Origin: Candidatus Parcubacteria bacterium
Lineage (GTDB): Bacteria; Patescibacteriota; Patescibacteriia; Patescibacteriales; UBA12075
Direction of reading: 5' to 3'
DNA: 12,543 nucleotides
Assembly: GCA_023139655.1 (NCBI GenBank)
Contig: JAGLNE010000061.1
Coordinates: 1 to 12,543 of the forward strand
Part shown: positions 1 to 4,810 of the stretch, in pieces
How positions within the stretch are numbered: position 1 is the first letter of the stretch
Layout: every line of letters begins with the position of its first letter
Translations under genes and position numbers: made by a program
The notes under the pieces: model-generated
Database searches by the model: none
Seen by the model: only the letters and a program-made list of their open reading frames with translations
Told to the model about the DNA's origin: nothing

Positions 1-37
1 TATAAAAATACCGCTGATTTTGGCGGTATTTTTATTT
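1..37. terminator. Bidirectional terminator hairpin, left copy of 37-bp direct repeat
   Basis: A 13-bp stem pairs 2-14 with 23-35 around an 8-nt loop. The GC core is ataccgc/gcggtat, with A-runs and T-runs outside it, so it can terminate transcription on either strand. The 37 bases are identical to 1396-1432. The window starts inside or at the edge of this copy, so its true left end is unknown. It probably ends a gene lying to the left, and it insulates the toxin-antitoxin cassette. Confidence 0.8.
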
Positions 38-52
38 TACAAACAGATTAAT

Positions 53-90
53 AGGTATAAAATAGGTATAGAAAAGGTATAGTTATACCT
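53..90. promoter_or_regulatory. Operator-like array: three AGGTATA direct repeats at 11-bp spacing plus one inverted copy
   Basis: AGGTATA occurs at 53-59, 64-70 and 75-81, exactly 11 bp apart, about one helical turn. A reversed copy, TATACCT, follows at 84-90. The last two form an inverted repeat, AGGTATA-GT-TATACCT. Regular same-face spacing ending in a palindrome looks like an array bound by a DNA-binding protein. It lies about 55 bp upstream of the predicted promoter of the MNT/HEPN pair, and the winged-helix part of that MNT protein is a natural candidate binder (inference). Confidence 0.5.
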
Positions 91-116
91 ATTTATTTAA
101 TTTTTAAGGAAAAAGA

Positions 117-146
117 GTTTAATTTAATTATGTTTAATTTAATTAT
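117..146. repeat. 15-bp perfect tandem duplication upstream of the MNT/HEPN promoter
   Basis: GTTTAATTTAATTAT is present at 117-131 and again immediately at 132-146. The second copy ends on the first base of the predicted -35 hexamer, so the duplication abuts the promoter. The sequence is purely AT apart from one G per unit. It could act as an AT-rich UP-like element or be a simple slippage product. Confidence 0.7.
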
Positions 147-174
147 TGGCGTATAAAATAAATTGTGGTATAAT
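146..174 (+). promoter_or_regulatory. Predicted extended -10 promoter of the MNT/HEPN operon
   Basis: TTGGCG (146-151), a 17-bp spacer and a perfect TATAAT (169-174) preceded by TGG give an extended -10 (TGnTATAAT) sigma70-type promoter. The transcription start would be near 181, leaving a leader of about 130 nt before the ATG at 312. That leader carries the GTTTCACTTTTTGA repeats. Confidence 0.6.
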
Positions 175-228
175 ATTAGTATAAATTATTATTATTATTT
201 TTGCTAATTTTAGATAAAATATTATTAC

Positions 229-267
229 TGTTTCACTTTTTGACATAAGTGTTTCACTTTTTGAAAC
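229..267. promoter_or_regulatory. Paired 15-bp repeats with embedded inverted repeat in the MNT/HEPN leader
   Basis: TGTTTCACTTTTTGA occurs at 229-243 and 250-264, offset by 21 bp, about two helical turns. The second copy continues into GAAAC, making the inverted repeat GTTTCA (251-256) / TGAAAC (262-267). This is a plausible operator for autoregulation of a toxin-antitoxin operon. It could also act in the leader RNA. Function is inferred from geometry and position only. Confidence 0.4.
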
Positions 268-311
268 ATCTATGATAAGCTGGGTTAATATTAAATAAAT
301 AAGGAAATAAC

Positions 312-899
312 ATGTTAGAATTTGTGAAAAACGGACAGGGTAAAATCCTCAATTTATTTTTTCAAAATCCAGACGAAAAATATTACGTAAGACAAATAGC
401 CAGGATTATTGAACAAGATTTATCAAAAACTCGGCGCTCCCTTTTAGTGCTTCTTAATTCAAAATTTTTATTAGACGAGTACACTGATGGTAATCGTTAT
501 TTTAAATTAAATAAGAATCATCCCCTGCTAGAAGAAGTAAAAGCTATTTTGTCTAAGACGCTTGGAATCGAGGCCAAAATTAAAGAACTTATTGATTCGC
601 TCGAAAATACTGAAGCAATTGAAGTTGCATTAATTTATGGCTCCATTGCAAAAAAAAGTGAAAGTATTGATAGTGATGTTGATTTGCTGATTATTGGCGA
701 CGGCATTAATCAATCAAATTTATTAAAGAAGGTGCCTGCATTTGAACTGGAGCTAAATAGAAAAATAAATTATCAGGTGTATAGCCCAGATGAGTTTAAA
801 CGAAAAGTTGAAAACAGAAATCCGTTTATAACAAACATTCTTAATGAGCCACATATTATTATTAAACAATCAGAATGGATGAAATCTTTAACAGACTAA
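312..899 (+). CDS. Winged-helix + minimal nucleotidyltransferase (MNT) protein, candidate antitoxin
   Basis: The 195-aa protein has two parts. Residues about 8-68 look like a winged helix: helices around 22-50, then a wing ending in RYFKLN. Residues about 95-185 form a Pol-beta-type nucleotidyltransferase. The signature GSX10DXD is exact: G110-S111, ten residues, then D122-V-D124. The usual third acidic residue is not visible, as the strand reads KINYQVY. In characterised MntA/HepT pairs an MNT with this signature silences the HEPN partner by AMP transfer. The start is supported by AAGGA at 301-305, six bases before ATG, the only clear Shine-Dalgarno in the window. The gene overlaps the next one by 25 bp, which implies translational coupling. 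The winged helix suggests the protein also binds its own operator (inference). A role as a standalone regulator or resistance-type transferase is possible but less likely given the partner. Confidence 0.82.
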   Translation: MLEFVKNGQGKILNLFFQNPDEKYYVRQIARIIEQDLSKTRRSLLVLLNSKFLLDEYTDGNRYFKLNKNHPLLEEVKAILSKTLGIEAKIKELIDSLENTEAIEVALIYGSIAKKSESIDSDVDLLIIGDGINQSNLLKKVPAFELELNRKINYQVYSPDEFKRKVENRNPFITNILNEPHIIIKQSEWMKSLTD

Positions 900-1390
900 A
901 TGGTTTAGTCGAGGCAAAACGCATTGAAAATATTCCCATAAATAAAGAGGGGGTTCTTGTTTTGTTTGAAAGAGCAAAAAGGGCATATGAAAACGCATAC
1001 AAGAACCACAAGGAATACGAGAAGGCAGGACAAGATAAATATGCCGAGAATGTATTTCTGGGATATTACGACGCCATTCGACTTATTTGTTTGTTGACAA
1101 TATGTAATTTTGGCTATAAGCCCAAGTCAGCAATGGGACATCAATACTCAATGATATTCGGTAAAGAATTATTAGCAAGTTATTATGAAACCGAGGAGAA
1201 AGATGAGGAAACTCGGGATGAGATAAATGCAATTTTTGATGAATTTGACAGAATAGTACAGCAAAGAAACTCACTGCAATATGATATGGTAGATTTTGAT
1301 ATATCATGGACAACTATGGATTCGTTACAGCGAGGTATTTTAAAAATTATTGAGTATACCCCAAAACTACTTGATAATCAAAATCTTTAG
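875..1390 (+). CDS. HEPN-like all-alpha protein, candidate toxin partner of the MNT protein
   Basis: The 171-aa protein is predicted mostly helical. Its layout resembles HEPN proteins: an N-terminal helical hairpin (about 27-50), a hydrophobic helix YYDAIRLICLLTIC (64-77), a KSAMGHQ turn, and a late helix ending FDRIVQQRNSLQYD (124-137). The canonical HEPN ribonuclease motif is R-x4-6-H. Here R131-N-S-L-Q-Y136 places a tyrosine where histidine is expected. In the MntA/HepT system the tyrosine of RX4HXY is the AMP acceptor, so Y136 may combine position and acceptor, or this may be a HEPN branch with a different active site. The start at 875 lies inside the end of the MNT gene with no separate Shine-Dalgarno, as expected for coupled translation. 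The gene is followed by a hairpin terminator. HEPN assignment is by pattern and context, not by a search. Confidence 0.68.
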   Translation: MDEIFNRLNGLVEAKRIENIPINKEGVLVLFERAKRAYENAYKNHKEYEKAGQDKYAENVFLGYYDAIRLICLLTICNFGYKPKSAMGHQYSMIFGKELLASYYETEEKDEETRDEINAIFDEFDRIVQQRNSLQYDMVDFDISWTTMDSLQRGILKIIEYTPKLLDNQNL

Positions 1391-1395
1391 ATTAA

Positions 1396-1432
1396 TATAA
1401 AAATACCGCTGATTTTGGCGGTATTTTTATTT
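1396..1432. terminator. Bidirectional terminator, right copy of the 37-bp direct repeat
   Basis: Identical to 1-37. The 13-bp stem (1397-1409 with 1418-1430) has A/T tracts on both sides. It lies 5 bp after the HEPN-like stop and 41 bp beyond the stop of the minus-strand zinc-ribbon gene, so it can end both convergent transcripts. Together with 1-37 it brackets the MNT/HEPN cassette. Confidence 0.85.
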
Positions 1433-1473
1433 GATAGAAATATACTAATTGATAATTCGCTTAATATTTTCTA

Positions 1474-1647
1474 TTAGAATTGTCGAGGGCGACGATCTTG
1501 CATTTTAGCACGATGGCAGTCTCGGCAGAAAAGCGGTCGCTCTCCATCTGGCTCAAAAGGTAGCTCGGTAATGGCCGCTCCACAACCGGAACAGGTCCAA
1601 TTACCTTGATACATTTTGCGGTCGCCAGCAAAATTTTGATTGTCCAT
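1474..1647 (-). CDS. 57-aa zinc-ribbon microprotein (CxxC-x18-CxxC)
   Basis: This small gene encodes 57 residues. Two knuckles are clear: W-T-C19-S-G-C22 and F-C41-R-D-C44-H, separated by 18 residues with the core ITELPFEPDGERP. The C-terminus is basic (HRAKMQDRRPRQF), which suggests nucleic-acid contact. The pattern matches the small CxxC/CxxC zinc-binding proteins common in Patescibacteria, annotated as 'CxxC-x17-CxxC domain'; the spacing here is one residue longer. Function is not known. It has its own promoter (1710-1738, minus strand) and a leader of about 55 nt with a perfect 10-bp palindrome, GTGTTAACAC, at 1654-1663 close to the start. There is no Shine-Dalgarno. The stop is TAA at 1474-1476, facing the terminator at 1396-1432. 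Confidence 0.85.
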   Translation of the reverse strand: MDNQNFAGDRKMYQGNWTCSGCGAAITELPFEPDGERPLFCRDCHRAKMQDRRPRQF

Positions 1648-1709
1648 TAATTTGTGTTAACACTAAAATTTATTAAAAATTTAAGCGTTGACATTATTTA
1701 TACATTAGT

Positions 1710-1738
1710 ACTTTATCAATATTTTTTAGTTTTGTCAA
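1710..1738 (-). promoter_or_regulatory. Predicted sigma70 promoter of the zinc-ribbon microprotein
   Basis: On the minus strand, TTGACA (1733-1738), a 17-bp spacer and TAAAGT (1710-1715). The start would be near 1703, about 55 nt before the ATG at 1647. The promoter begins directly after the terminator of the upstream microprotein gene, so the two small genes are separate transcription units. Confidence 0.55.
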
Positions 1739-1747
1739 AGTAAAAAA

Positions 1748-1780
1748 TAAAACCCCGACTTGTTTTAAGCCGGGGTTTTA
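1748..1780 (-). terminator. Intrinsic terminator of the 46-aa membrane peptide gene
   Basis: The 10-bp stem pairs 1748-1757 with 1771-1780, with GC core ccccg/cgggg and a 13-nt loop. Read on the minus strand it is followed by TTTTATTTTTT, a strong U-tract; the plus-strand T-tract is short. It lies 21 bp beyond the stop of the minus-strand gene at 1802-1942. Confidence 0.85.
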
Positions 1781-1801
1781 AAGTATGGAAGTTTAAAAAA
1801 A

Positions 1802-1942
1802 TTAGGCTACATATTGCACCGCGTTAATCAATGCAAATGTGCAGGCCATAGTTGCGGTAAGGAGGGCATAGCCAAACTCCTCGCCAAAAATTTGATACTT
1901 TGGAGTGCTGTCGCAAGACTCCGTGCTTGTTGCTTCTTCCAT
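1802..1942 (-). CDS. 46-aa single-pass membrane microprotein, unknown function
   Basis: I do not recognise this gene. It encodes 46 residues: a polar, net-acidic N-terminus (MEEATSTESCDSTPKY) and a hydrophobic stretch from about residue 24 to the end (YALLTATMACTFALINAVQY) long enough to cross a membrane once. There is no charged C-terminal tail and no signal-peptide cleavage site. It has cysteines at 10 and 34. The case for a real gene is the complete transcription unit: a promoter with perfect TTGACA-17-TATACT (2013-2041), a leader of about 60 nt, ATG at 1942, TAA at 1802-1804, and a strong terminator 21 bp later. No Shine-Dalgarno is seen; an A-rich stretch precedes the ATG. Such a protein could be a subunit-like regulator, a holin-like peptide or a small toxin; nothing in the sequence decides between these. 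Confidence 0.7.
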   Translation of the reverse strand: MEEATSTESCDSTPKYQIFGEEFGYALLTATMACTFALINAVQYVA

Positions 1943-2012
1943 TTTTGTTTTTGTTTTAATTTTTAGAGCATAAAAATAAGCCCTACAAGGCTTTTTGTAT
2001 GCTTATATTTAT

Positions 2013-2041
2013 AGTATAGCATATATTTTTGTTAATGTCAA
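2013..2041 (-). promoter_or_regulatory. Strong predicted sigma70 promoter of the 46-aa membrane peptide
   Basis: On the minus strand, TTGACA (2036-2041), a 17-bp spacer and TATACT (2013-2018). This is the closest match to consensus in the window. The start would be near 2006. The leader contains a small hairpin, aagcc/ggctt (1978-1982 with 1989-1993). Confidence 0.7.
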
Positions 2042-2098
2042 GGGTTTTTTAACGCTTTGCTTATTTTCTCCAGGAAGGTGGGCGTGTGCGGCGTGCAA

Positions 2099-2127
2099 TT
2101 GATTTTATTTGATGATATTGCTATATT
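2099..2127 (+). promoter_or_regulatory. Predicted promoter of ychF
   Basis: TTGATT (2099-2104), a 17-bp spacer and TATATT (2122-2127). The start would be near 2134, giving a leader of about 20 nt without a Shine-Dalgarno before the ATG at 2155. It is divergent from the promoter at 2013-2041. Confidence 0.6.
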
Positions 2128-2154
2128 AGAGTAGCTAATAATTATTATTTTAAT

Positions 2155-3213
2155 ATGTCTCTAAAAATTGGTATAGTGGGCCTGCCTAACGTGGGCAAGT
2201 CTACCTTGTTTAATGCCTTAACCAAAAATAAAGCCGAGGCCAGCAATTATCCTTTTTGCACGATTGACCCTAACGTGGGGGTGGTGAAAGTTCCGGACGA
2301 AAGACTGGGGAAGCTGGCAGCAGTTTCTAAGCCCAAAAAAATTATTCCCACTACTATTGAATTTATTGATATTGCCGGGCTGGTTAGCGGTGCTCACAAA
2401 GGAGAAGGTTTGGGAAACAAGTTTCTTGCCAATATCCGGGAATGCGACGCAATTTGCGAAGTAGTGAGGAATTTTGAAGACGAGAATATTACTCATGTCG
2501 CCGGCAAGATCGACCCGGAAGAAGACAAAGAAACCATTAATATAGAATTGATAATGGCTGATTTGGCCACGGTTGAGAAACGTCTTGCCAAGGTGAGCAA
2601 AGAAGCAAAGAGCGGGGACAAAGAATTAATTAAACTAAAAAAGATATTAGAGCCTTTGAAAGTGCTTTTGGAAAGTGGCAAACCGGCGCGTGAGCTGGAG
2701 ATGCCTGACGATGATAAGTATTTAATTAAAGGCTTAAGCCTGCTAAGCGCTAAGCCGGTTATATATGTGTTGAATAATAGCGATCAGACGGAAATTGATC
2801 CTGACTGGGATGGCGAATTAATAAATCTTGATGTTAAACAAGAAGAAGAAATTGCTAATTTGGAAGAAAAAGAACAAAAAGAATTTATCAAAGAGCTGGG
2901 CTTGTCAGACAGCGGACTCAATAAATTGATCAAAGCGTCCTATAAACTGCTTGGCTTAATCACCTTTTTTACTACCGGTCCGGACGAAACCAGGGCCTGG
3001 ACTCTGAGGGTTGGGGCTATGGCTCCAGAAGCGGCTGGGGTAATTCATACAGATTTTGAAAAAGGCTTTATCCGCGCCGAAGTAATTAATTGGGAAGTAT
3101 TTATAAAGGCTGGCAGTGAGTCAGCTGCCCGCGACCAAGGCTTAATCCGTACTGAAGGCAAGAATTATATTATGCAGGATGGTGATGTTTGTCATTTTTT
3201 GTTTAGTAAATAG
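2155..3213 (+). CDS. ychF: Obg-family P-loop nucleotidase YchF (OLA1-like)
   Basis: The 352-aa protein is close to the usual family length of about 360. Seen in order: G1/P-loop GLPNVGKST (9-17), a G2/switch region around NYPFCTIDPNVG (31-42), G3 DIAGL (72-76) followed by the conserved VSGAHKGEGLGNKFL, the VVRNFED strand, a helical coiled-coil insertion (about 125-200), the G4 region YVLNNSD (204-210), and a C-terminal TGS domain ending in the typical EGKNYIMQDGDVCHFLF. YchF proteins prefer ATP over GTP because their G4 is NMxE/NVDE rather than NKxD; here it is NNSD, a conservative E-to-D change. Family members bind ribosomes and are linked to stress responses. The first ATG gives the canonical MSLKIGIVGLPNVGKST start. 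It is monocistronic, with its own promoter and a terminator at 3233-3262. Confidence 0.97.
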   Translation: MSLKIGIVGLPNVGKSTLFNALTKNKAEASNYPFCTIDPNVGVVKVPDERLGKLAAVSKPKKIIPTTIEFIDIAGLVSGAHKGEGLGNKFLANIRECDAICEVVRNFEDENITHVAGKIDPEEDKETINIELIMADLATVEKRLAKVSKEAKSGDKELIKLKKILEPLKVLLESGKPARELEMPDDDKYLIKGLSLLSAKPVIYVLNNSDQTEIDPDWDGELINLDVKQEEEIANLEEKEQKEFIKELGLSDSGLNKLIKASYKLLGLITFFTTGPDETRAWTLRVGAMAPEAAGVIHTDFEKGFIRAEVINWEVFIKAGSESAARDQGLIRTEGKNYIMQDGDVCHFLFSK

Positions 3214-3232
3214 TATTTGTTTAAACAAGAAA

Positions 3233-3262
3233 AAAACGGGGAAGATTGCTCTTCTCCGTTTT
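3233..3262. terminator. Bidirectional terminator between convergent ychF and methyltransferase genes
   Basis: The stem pairs 3233-3245 with 3250-3262 (core acggggaaga/tcttctccgt, one G-T wobble) around a 4-nt loop ttgc. An A-run on the left and T-rich sequence on the right let it work on both strands. It is 20 bp after the ychF stop and 46 bp beyond the methyltransferase stop. Confidence 0.88.
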
Positions 3263-3307
3263 ATAATATAAAATTTTAATCAATCAGCATTTGATATGTC
3301 TGGCAAT

Positions 3308-4495
3308 TTAGGAATCAGGTGCTAGCAAGACGATTTCCCGCCAAATTCGTTGCCCTTCCCTACCGTAGATAATCGTATTTCTGCTCGTTAAATTTACAGT
3401 TTTATTTTCTTGTAAATTTTTAGAAATAGGATTAATTATTTTAAAATCTGTTAAGTTGGGGGTTATGCGTTCCAAGTTATGAGTTACGCGAAAAATAGGC
3501 CAGACCATAACCACTCGACCGTTAGGAGCAAGTACTTTTTTAAATTCTTTCAGCGCGTTTGAGTATAATTTATTAAGTTCAGCAACGGTTTGTTTAATAT
3601 TTATTCTGCCGCGTTGAGGTCCCAGATAAGGTTCGGTGACTATTGCATCAATTGAGCTTGGTTTAATTTTTTTTGTTAATTCAGTGGCACTAGATTTGAT
3701 AATTTCGAATTTCGAATTTCGAATTTCGAATTTTTTTTCTATCCAGACGATATTTTTTCTAGTATCGGAGATTGCTTTTTCTGAAGAATCAGAGCCAATA
3801 ATATTTTTATGTCCCATTATGAGTGCTTCAGCAAGGACAGTGCCGGAGCCGCAGAAAGGATCTAAAATTATTGTGTCAGGGTCAGGTTTTATTCCTGATA
3901 GATTAATCATGATTTGGGCGAGTTTGGGTGGGAGCATGCCGGATTTATCATCCCGCTCCGGTCGGCCGTAATCGCGGTAAGACAGTTCTTTGAATGCTTG
4001 CACTGCCAAGGTACGCCCGATATAGAGATTTTTGTTATCAGCGATCAAGACGATTTCGAGACCAGGGCCGGTTAATTTGTTTTGCTCTACCACTACGCTC
4101 GAAAGAGTGCGTTCTTTACTGGTTACCCAGCGGCAGGAGACTTTATTTTCCCGTAAATGGTTCTTTATCTTCATGGCTAGGGTTTTGGCGTCAAATTTTC
4201 CCGGGCCATAATAAGAAAAGCCGTATTTAAATTTACCCTCGCCAGGGTTTAATAGTTTGATGATTTTGTCTGTTTGGTCCGTATAGCGGTTGGCAATTTT
4301 TTCTATGCGGCCGATTTTAATCGTGCCGCCAATTTTTTTTATCAGCTTAGACGGGTTTATGTCATTACCCAGCTCAAGCAGTAAAATATTGCCTAAGAGT
4401 TTAATTTCTTTGGAGTTTTTTGCCAAGTTAAAAACCGCTGATAATTCAGCTAGTGACAGAACCGGGTTAGAACCGAGGATAAAAAAATATTTCAT
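3308..4495 (-). CDS. Trm11-like SAM-dependent RNA methyltransferase (THUMP + Rossmann MTase)
   Basis: The 395-aa protein resembles Trm11/TrmG10-type enzymes, which methylate N2 of G10 in tRNA. The N-terminal half (about 1-165) has a ferredoxin-like/THUMP layout. Then come the family block RDYGRPERDDKSGMLPPKLA (174-193) and the methyltransferase domain: motif I DPFCGSGT (212-219), acidic loop GSDSS (234-238), and motif IV TEPYLG (287-292) where DPPYG is typical of N2-guanine enzymes. The change from DPPY to TEPY is common in my memory of Patescibacterial relatives, but I cannot check it. Residues 254-265 (KKFEIRNSKFEI) are encoded by a period-7 DNA repeat and look like a tolerated insertion in a loop. 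ATG at 4495 gives the usual MKYFFILG start; there is no Shine-Dalgarno. A long hairpin sits just upstream. The exact tRNA target is inferred from family. Confidence 0.85.
   Translation of the reverse strand: MKYFFILGSNPVLSLAELSAVFNLAKNSKEIKLLGNILLLELGNDINPSKLIKKIGGTIKIGRIEKIANRYTDQTDKIIKLLNPGEGKFKYGFSYYGPGKFDAKTLAMKIKNHLRENKVSCRWVTSKERTLSSVVVEQNKLTGPGLEIVLIADNKNLYIGRTLAVQAFKELSYRDYGRPERDDKSGMLPPKLAQIMINLSGIKPDPDTIILDPFCGSGTVLAEALIMGHKNIIGSDSSEKAISDTRKNIVWIEKKFEIRNSKFEIIKSSATELTKKIKPSSIDAIVTEPYLGPQRGRINIKQTVAELNKLYSNALKEFKKVLAPNGRVVMVWPIFRVTHNLERITPNLTDFKIINPISKNLQENKTVNLTSRNTIIYGREGQRIWREIVLLAPDS
3701..3732. repeat. Period-7 tandem repeat (AATTTCG)n inside the methyltransferase gene
   Basis: Four perfect units of AATTTCG run from 3701 to 3728, with a partial fifth to 3732. 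Each unit is nearly self-complementary (GAATTTC/GAAATTC), so the array can fold back on itself. Because 7 is not a multiple of 3 the array reads through all frames and yields a 7-residue peptide repeat in the methyltransferase (KFEIRNS KFEI, about residues 255-265). Confidence 0.9.
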
Positions 4496-4507
4496 AAAAT
4501 TTTTTGA

Positions 4508-4565
4508 TTAACCTGGGTTTTTCAGCCAGAGGCTGATGCGCCTCGGGAGCAAAAACCCAGGTTAA
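4508..4565. repeat. Long stem-loop: perfect 15-bp inverted repeat with structured 28-nt loop
   Basis: TTAACCTGGGTTTTT (4508-4522) is exactly complementary to AAAAACCCAGGTTAA (4551-4565). The loop can fold further (cagcc/ggctg, 4523-4527 with 4531-4535; or gaggc/gcctc, 4529-4533 with 4540-4544). No U-tract follows on either strand, so it is not an ordinary intrinsic terminator. It ends 12 bp before the start of the Trm11-like gene and begins about where that gene's predicted transcript starts, so it could be a 5'-terminal leader stem-loop. A dispersed repeat element is the alternative. Confidence 0.75.
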
Positions 4566-4572
4566 CACTATT

Positions 4573-4601
4573 ACCTTAGCAGGAAAAAGGCGTACTTGCA
4601 A
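4573..4601 (-). promoter_or_regulatory. Possible promoter of the Trm11-like gene (shares -35 with rpsF promoter)
   Basis: On the minus strand, TTGCAA (4596-4601), a 17-bp spacer and TAAGGT (4573-4578). The -10 is weak. The start would be near 4566, directly at the base of the 4508-4565 stem-loop. TTGCAA is palindromic, so the same six bases also serve as -35 of the plus-strand promoter. Confidence 0.35.
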
Positions 4602-4624
4602 AAAAATACTCAATATGCTAAAGT
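4596..4624 (+). promoter_or_regulatory. Predicted promoter of the rpsF-ssb-rpsR-efp operon
   Basis: TTGCAA (4596-4601), a 17-bp spacer and TAAAGT (4619-4624). The start would be near 4631, giving a leader of about 180 nt before the rpsF ATG at 4811. The leader contains the hairpins at 4659-4710. A second possible -10, TATAAT at 4752-4757, lacks a -35 at proper distance. Confidence 0.5.
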
Positions 4625-4658
4625 GCAATTACGTTTAAAATTTAATTAACCTTTCCCA

Positions 4659-4710
4659 TATTCCAGTGTAATAACATGGAATAGCCCCACTGTAGATCAG
4701 TACGGGGCTA
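4659..4710 (+). promoter_or_regulatory. Structured rpsF leader: two overlapping hairpins, possible S6:S18 autoregulatory element
   Basis: Hairpin 1 pairs tattcca (4659-4665) with tggaata (4677-4683). Hairpin 2 pairs tagcccc (4682-4688) with ggggcta (4704-4710), then actg (4689-4692) with cagt (4698-4701), leaving a 2-nt bulge AC (4702-4703) and a 5-nt loop. The hairpins share two bases, so they partly compete. Neither has a U-tract. Many bacteria have an mRNA element upstream of rpsF bound by S6:S18; position fits, and a bulged helix next to C/G residues is reminiscent of it, but I could not match the consensus from memory. Confidence 0.4.
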
Positions 4711-4810
4711 AAGGTATTCTTGAAATAATCCCAATTTTAAGCCTTGGCATTTATAATACATGAAACGCAAAGGCCCAAGAATATCTAGGGATTTTTTTAT
4801 TATAGATTTT

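Noticed and set aside
240..276. TTGACA (240-245) with TATGAT (271-276) as the cassette promoter
   Set aside because: Spacer is 25 bp. The extended -10 promoter at 146-174 has correct spacing and a perfect TATAAT.
3701..3732. CRISPR array or phase-variation tract
   Set aside because: Units are 7 bp with no spacers, so not CRISPR. Copy number changes of 7 bp would shift the frame, which makes phase variation conceivable, but nothing in the methyltransferase suggests a switched function.
4752..4757. TATAAT as the main rpsF promoter
   Set aside because: No -35 at 16-18 bp and no TG extension. Kept only as an alternative to the promoter at 4596-4624.
4760..4810. Longer rpsF start at 4760
   Set aside because: Adds 17 residues without S6 similarity and lies too close to the TATAAT at 4752-4757 to be on a transcript from it.
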